Source: Frankiaceae bacterium (lineage in GTDB: Bacteria > Actinomycetota > Actinomycetes > BP-191). Taken from it: a DNA stretch of 45,108 nt. A program made the translations under genes and the position numbers. How positions within the stretch are numbered: the first letter of the stretch is position 1; every line of letters starts with the position of its first letter. The notes beneath the pieces were generated by a model that was not told where the DNA came from, searched no databases, and was given only the letters and a program-made list of their open reading frames with translations. Positions 44,666 to 45,108 of this stretch are shown here, one piece after another. The DNA lies in NCBI GenBank assembly GCA_030840645.1, contig JAVEEC010000032.1, positions 1 to 45,108 of the forward strand, given 5' to 3'.

Positions 44666-45108
44666 CTACCCGTCGTACGGCGGGCAGTCCCACACCTTGC
44701 CCACCGGGTCGGGCAGGACGACGTCACCCTCTGGCGGCAGCGCCAGCGCGAACGGGGGGCAGACAACGCCGTCCAATTCCCAGCCGACGCCACAGTCGTC
44801 GCAGACCTGCACGTCCCAGTAGCAACTGACGGTCGGGTTGGTGTCGAAGGATCCGTTCGCGCCGTCGAGATACAGGTGCGTACCGTCGACCACAAGCTCG
44901 GTGCAGATGTAGACGGTGTCGGTAACACCGGCCTCGAACGAGACCCGGCCGGCGGCGGCGATCACGCCGACCGTGGTCGGACCCTCGACAACGGCGGCGG
45001 CGGCGCCCGCGTGCGTGTAGTTCGCCAGGCCGACGTGCACGCTGCAGACGAACCTGCCGGAGTGCACGCCGGGCGGCGTCGCGCCGTCGTCGATGAGTGC
45101 CGGCCCGC
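44666..45108 (-). CDS. Unknown protein, cut by the window end
   Basis: At least 147 codons are open to the last base, with coding-like sequence (ALIDDGATPPGVHSGRFVC) running past the first possible internal start at 45067, so the N-terminus lies outside. The visible part is beta-rich, with cysteines CYWDVQVCDDCG and VVCPP that could bind metal or form disulfides. It may be an extracellular or structural protein. No family is recognised. Confidence 0.6.
   Translation of the reverse strand, partial: GPALIDDGATPPGVHSGRFVCSVHVGLANYTHAGAAAAVVEGPTTVGVIAAAGRVSFEAGVTDTVYICTELVVDGTHLYLDGANGSFDTNPTVSCYWDVQVCDDCGVGWELDGVVCPPFALALPPEGDVVLPDPVGKVWDCPPYDG

Noticed and set aside
44666-45067. Complete gene starting at GTG 45067
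   Set aside because: Coding-like sequence continues upstream to the window edge without a stop, so the gene is more likely truncated.

Overview
The window is GC-rich, dense chromosomal DNA from an actinomycete (Actinomycetota). The evidence is the strongly G/C-biased third codon positions, frequent GTG starts, many 4-base start/stop overlaps, a PASTA-domain Ser/Thr kinase, a class II (Mycobacterium/Streptomyces-type) DAHP synthase, an F420-type luciferase-like oxidoreductase and an ArsA / CPVC small protein / ROK glucokinase cluster that I recognise from Streptomyces. I cannot name a genus. I saw no rRNA or tRNA gene, no CRISPR array, and no transposase or integrase gene.

Layout. 1-2.8 kb: a small repeat element, then two translationally coupled Gfo/Idh/MocA oxidoreductases. 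2.9-7.8 kb (minus strand): thiH-thiG, a cell-wall-anchored BNR-repeat protein, a small unknown gene and a 2-hydroxyacid dehydrogenase. 8-12.2 kb (plus): LysM/transglycosylase protein, PASTA kinase, endonuclease IV and a GNAT acetyltransferase. 12.2-18.6 kb: type I-beta DAHP synthase, an MFS exporter, threonine aldolase, a membrane protein joining sigma-factor-like and anti-sigma-like parts, a second (class II) DAHP synthase and a small helical protein. 18.7-27.3 kb: a phosphofructokinase with pyrophosphate-type active-site residues, a triple palindrome array, a DUF1028 protein with glycerol kinase, a CRP-type regulator, a lone receiver-domain protein, PlsC, an esterase, a membrane protein and an archaeal-type ornithine cyclodeaminase. 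27.3-30.6 kb: a lower-GC accessory patch with degenerate coding remnants, a secreted protein of unknown function, a lipoprotein gene carrying a repeat insertion and a frameshifted antitoxin-like gene. 30.6-42.2 kb (minus): a long, tightly packed run from a metallophosphoesterase to a large cyclase/AAA protein, with a START-like protein, a site-2 protease, an ArsA ATPase, glucokinase, an F420-type oxidoreductase, carbamate kinase and a nuclease/phosphatase-fold enzyme. 42.2-45.1 kb: secreted, zinc-ribbon and START-like proteins and a gene cut by the window end.

Three results stand out. (1) A family of 79-166 bp palindromic repeats is flanked by CTAG duplications and sits exactly at TAG stop codons. 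One copy is inserted in frame in a lipoprotein signal peptide. Another separated two formerly overlapping genes and now carries a perfect Shine-Dalgarno sequence for the downstream gene. All three insertions (162, 75 and 153 bp) are multiples of three and open in one frame, which recalls the in-frame palindromic elements of Rickettsia. (2) Twelve transcription-unit heads have a TANNNT -10 hexamer ending 6-8 bases before the start codon, so much of this chromosome is probably expressed from leaderless mRNAs. Inside gene runs, TAG stop codons double as the first bases of such hexamers. (3) Three 65-75 bp palindromes with compensatory changes lie between the phosphofructokinase gene and the DUF1028-glycerol kinase pair.

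Functionally, the window mixes central carbon metabolism (PFK, glucokinase, glycerol kinase), the shikimate entry step twice, thiamine thiazole synthesis, nitrogen salvage (ornithine cyclodeaminase, carbamate kinase) and envelope growth and signalling.
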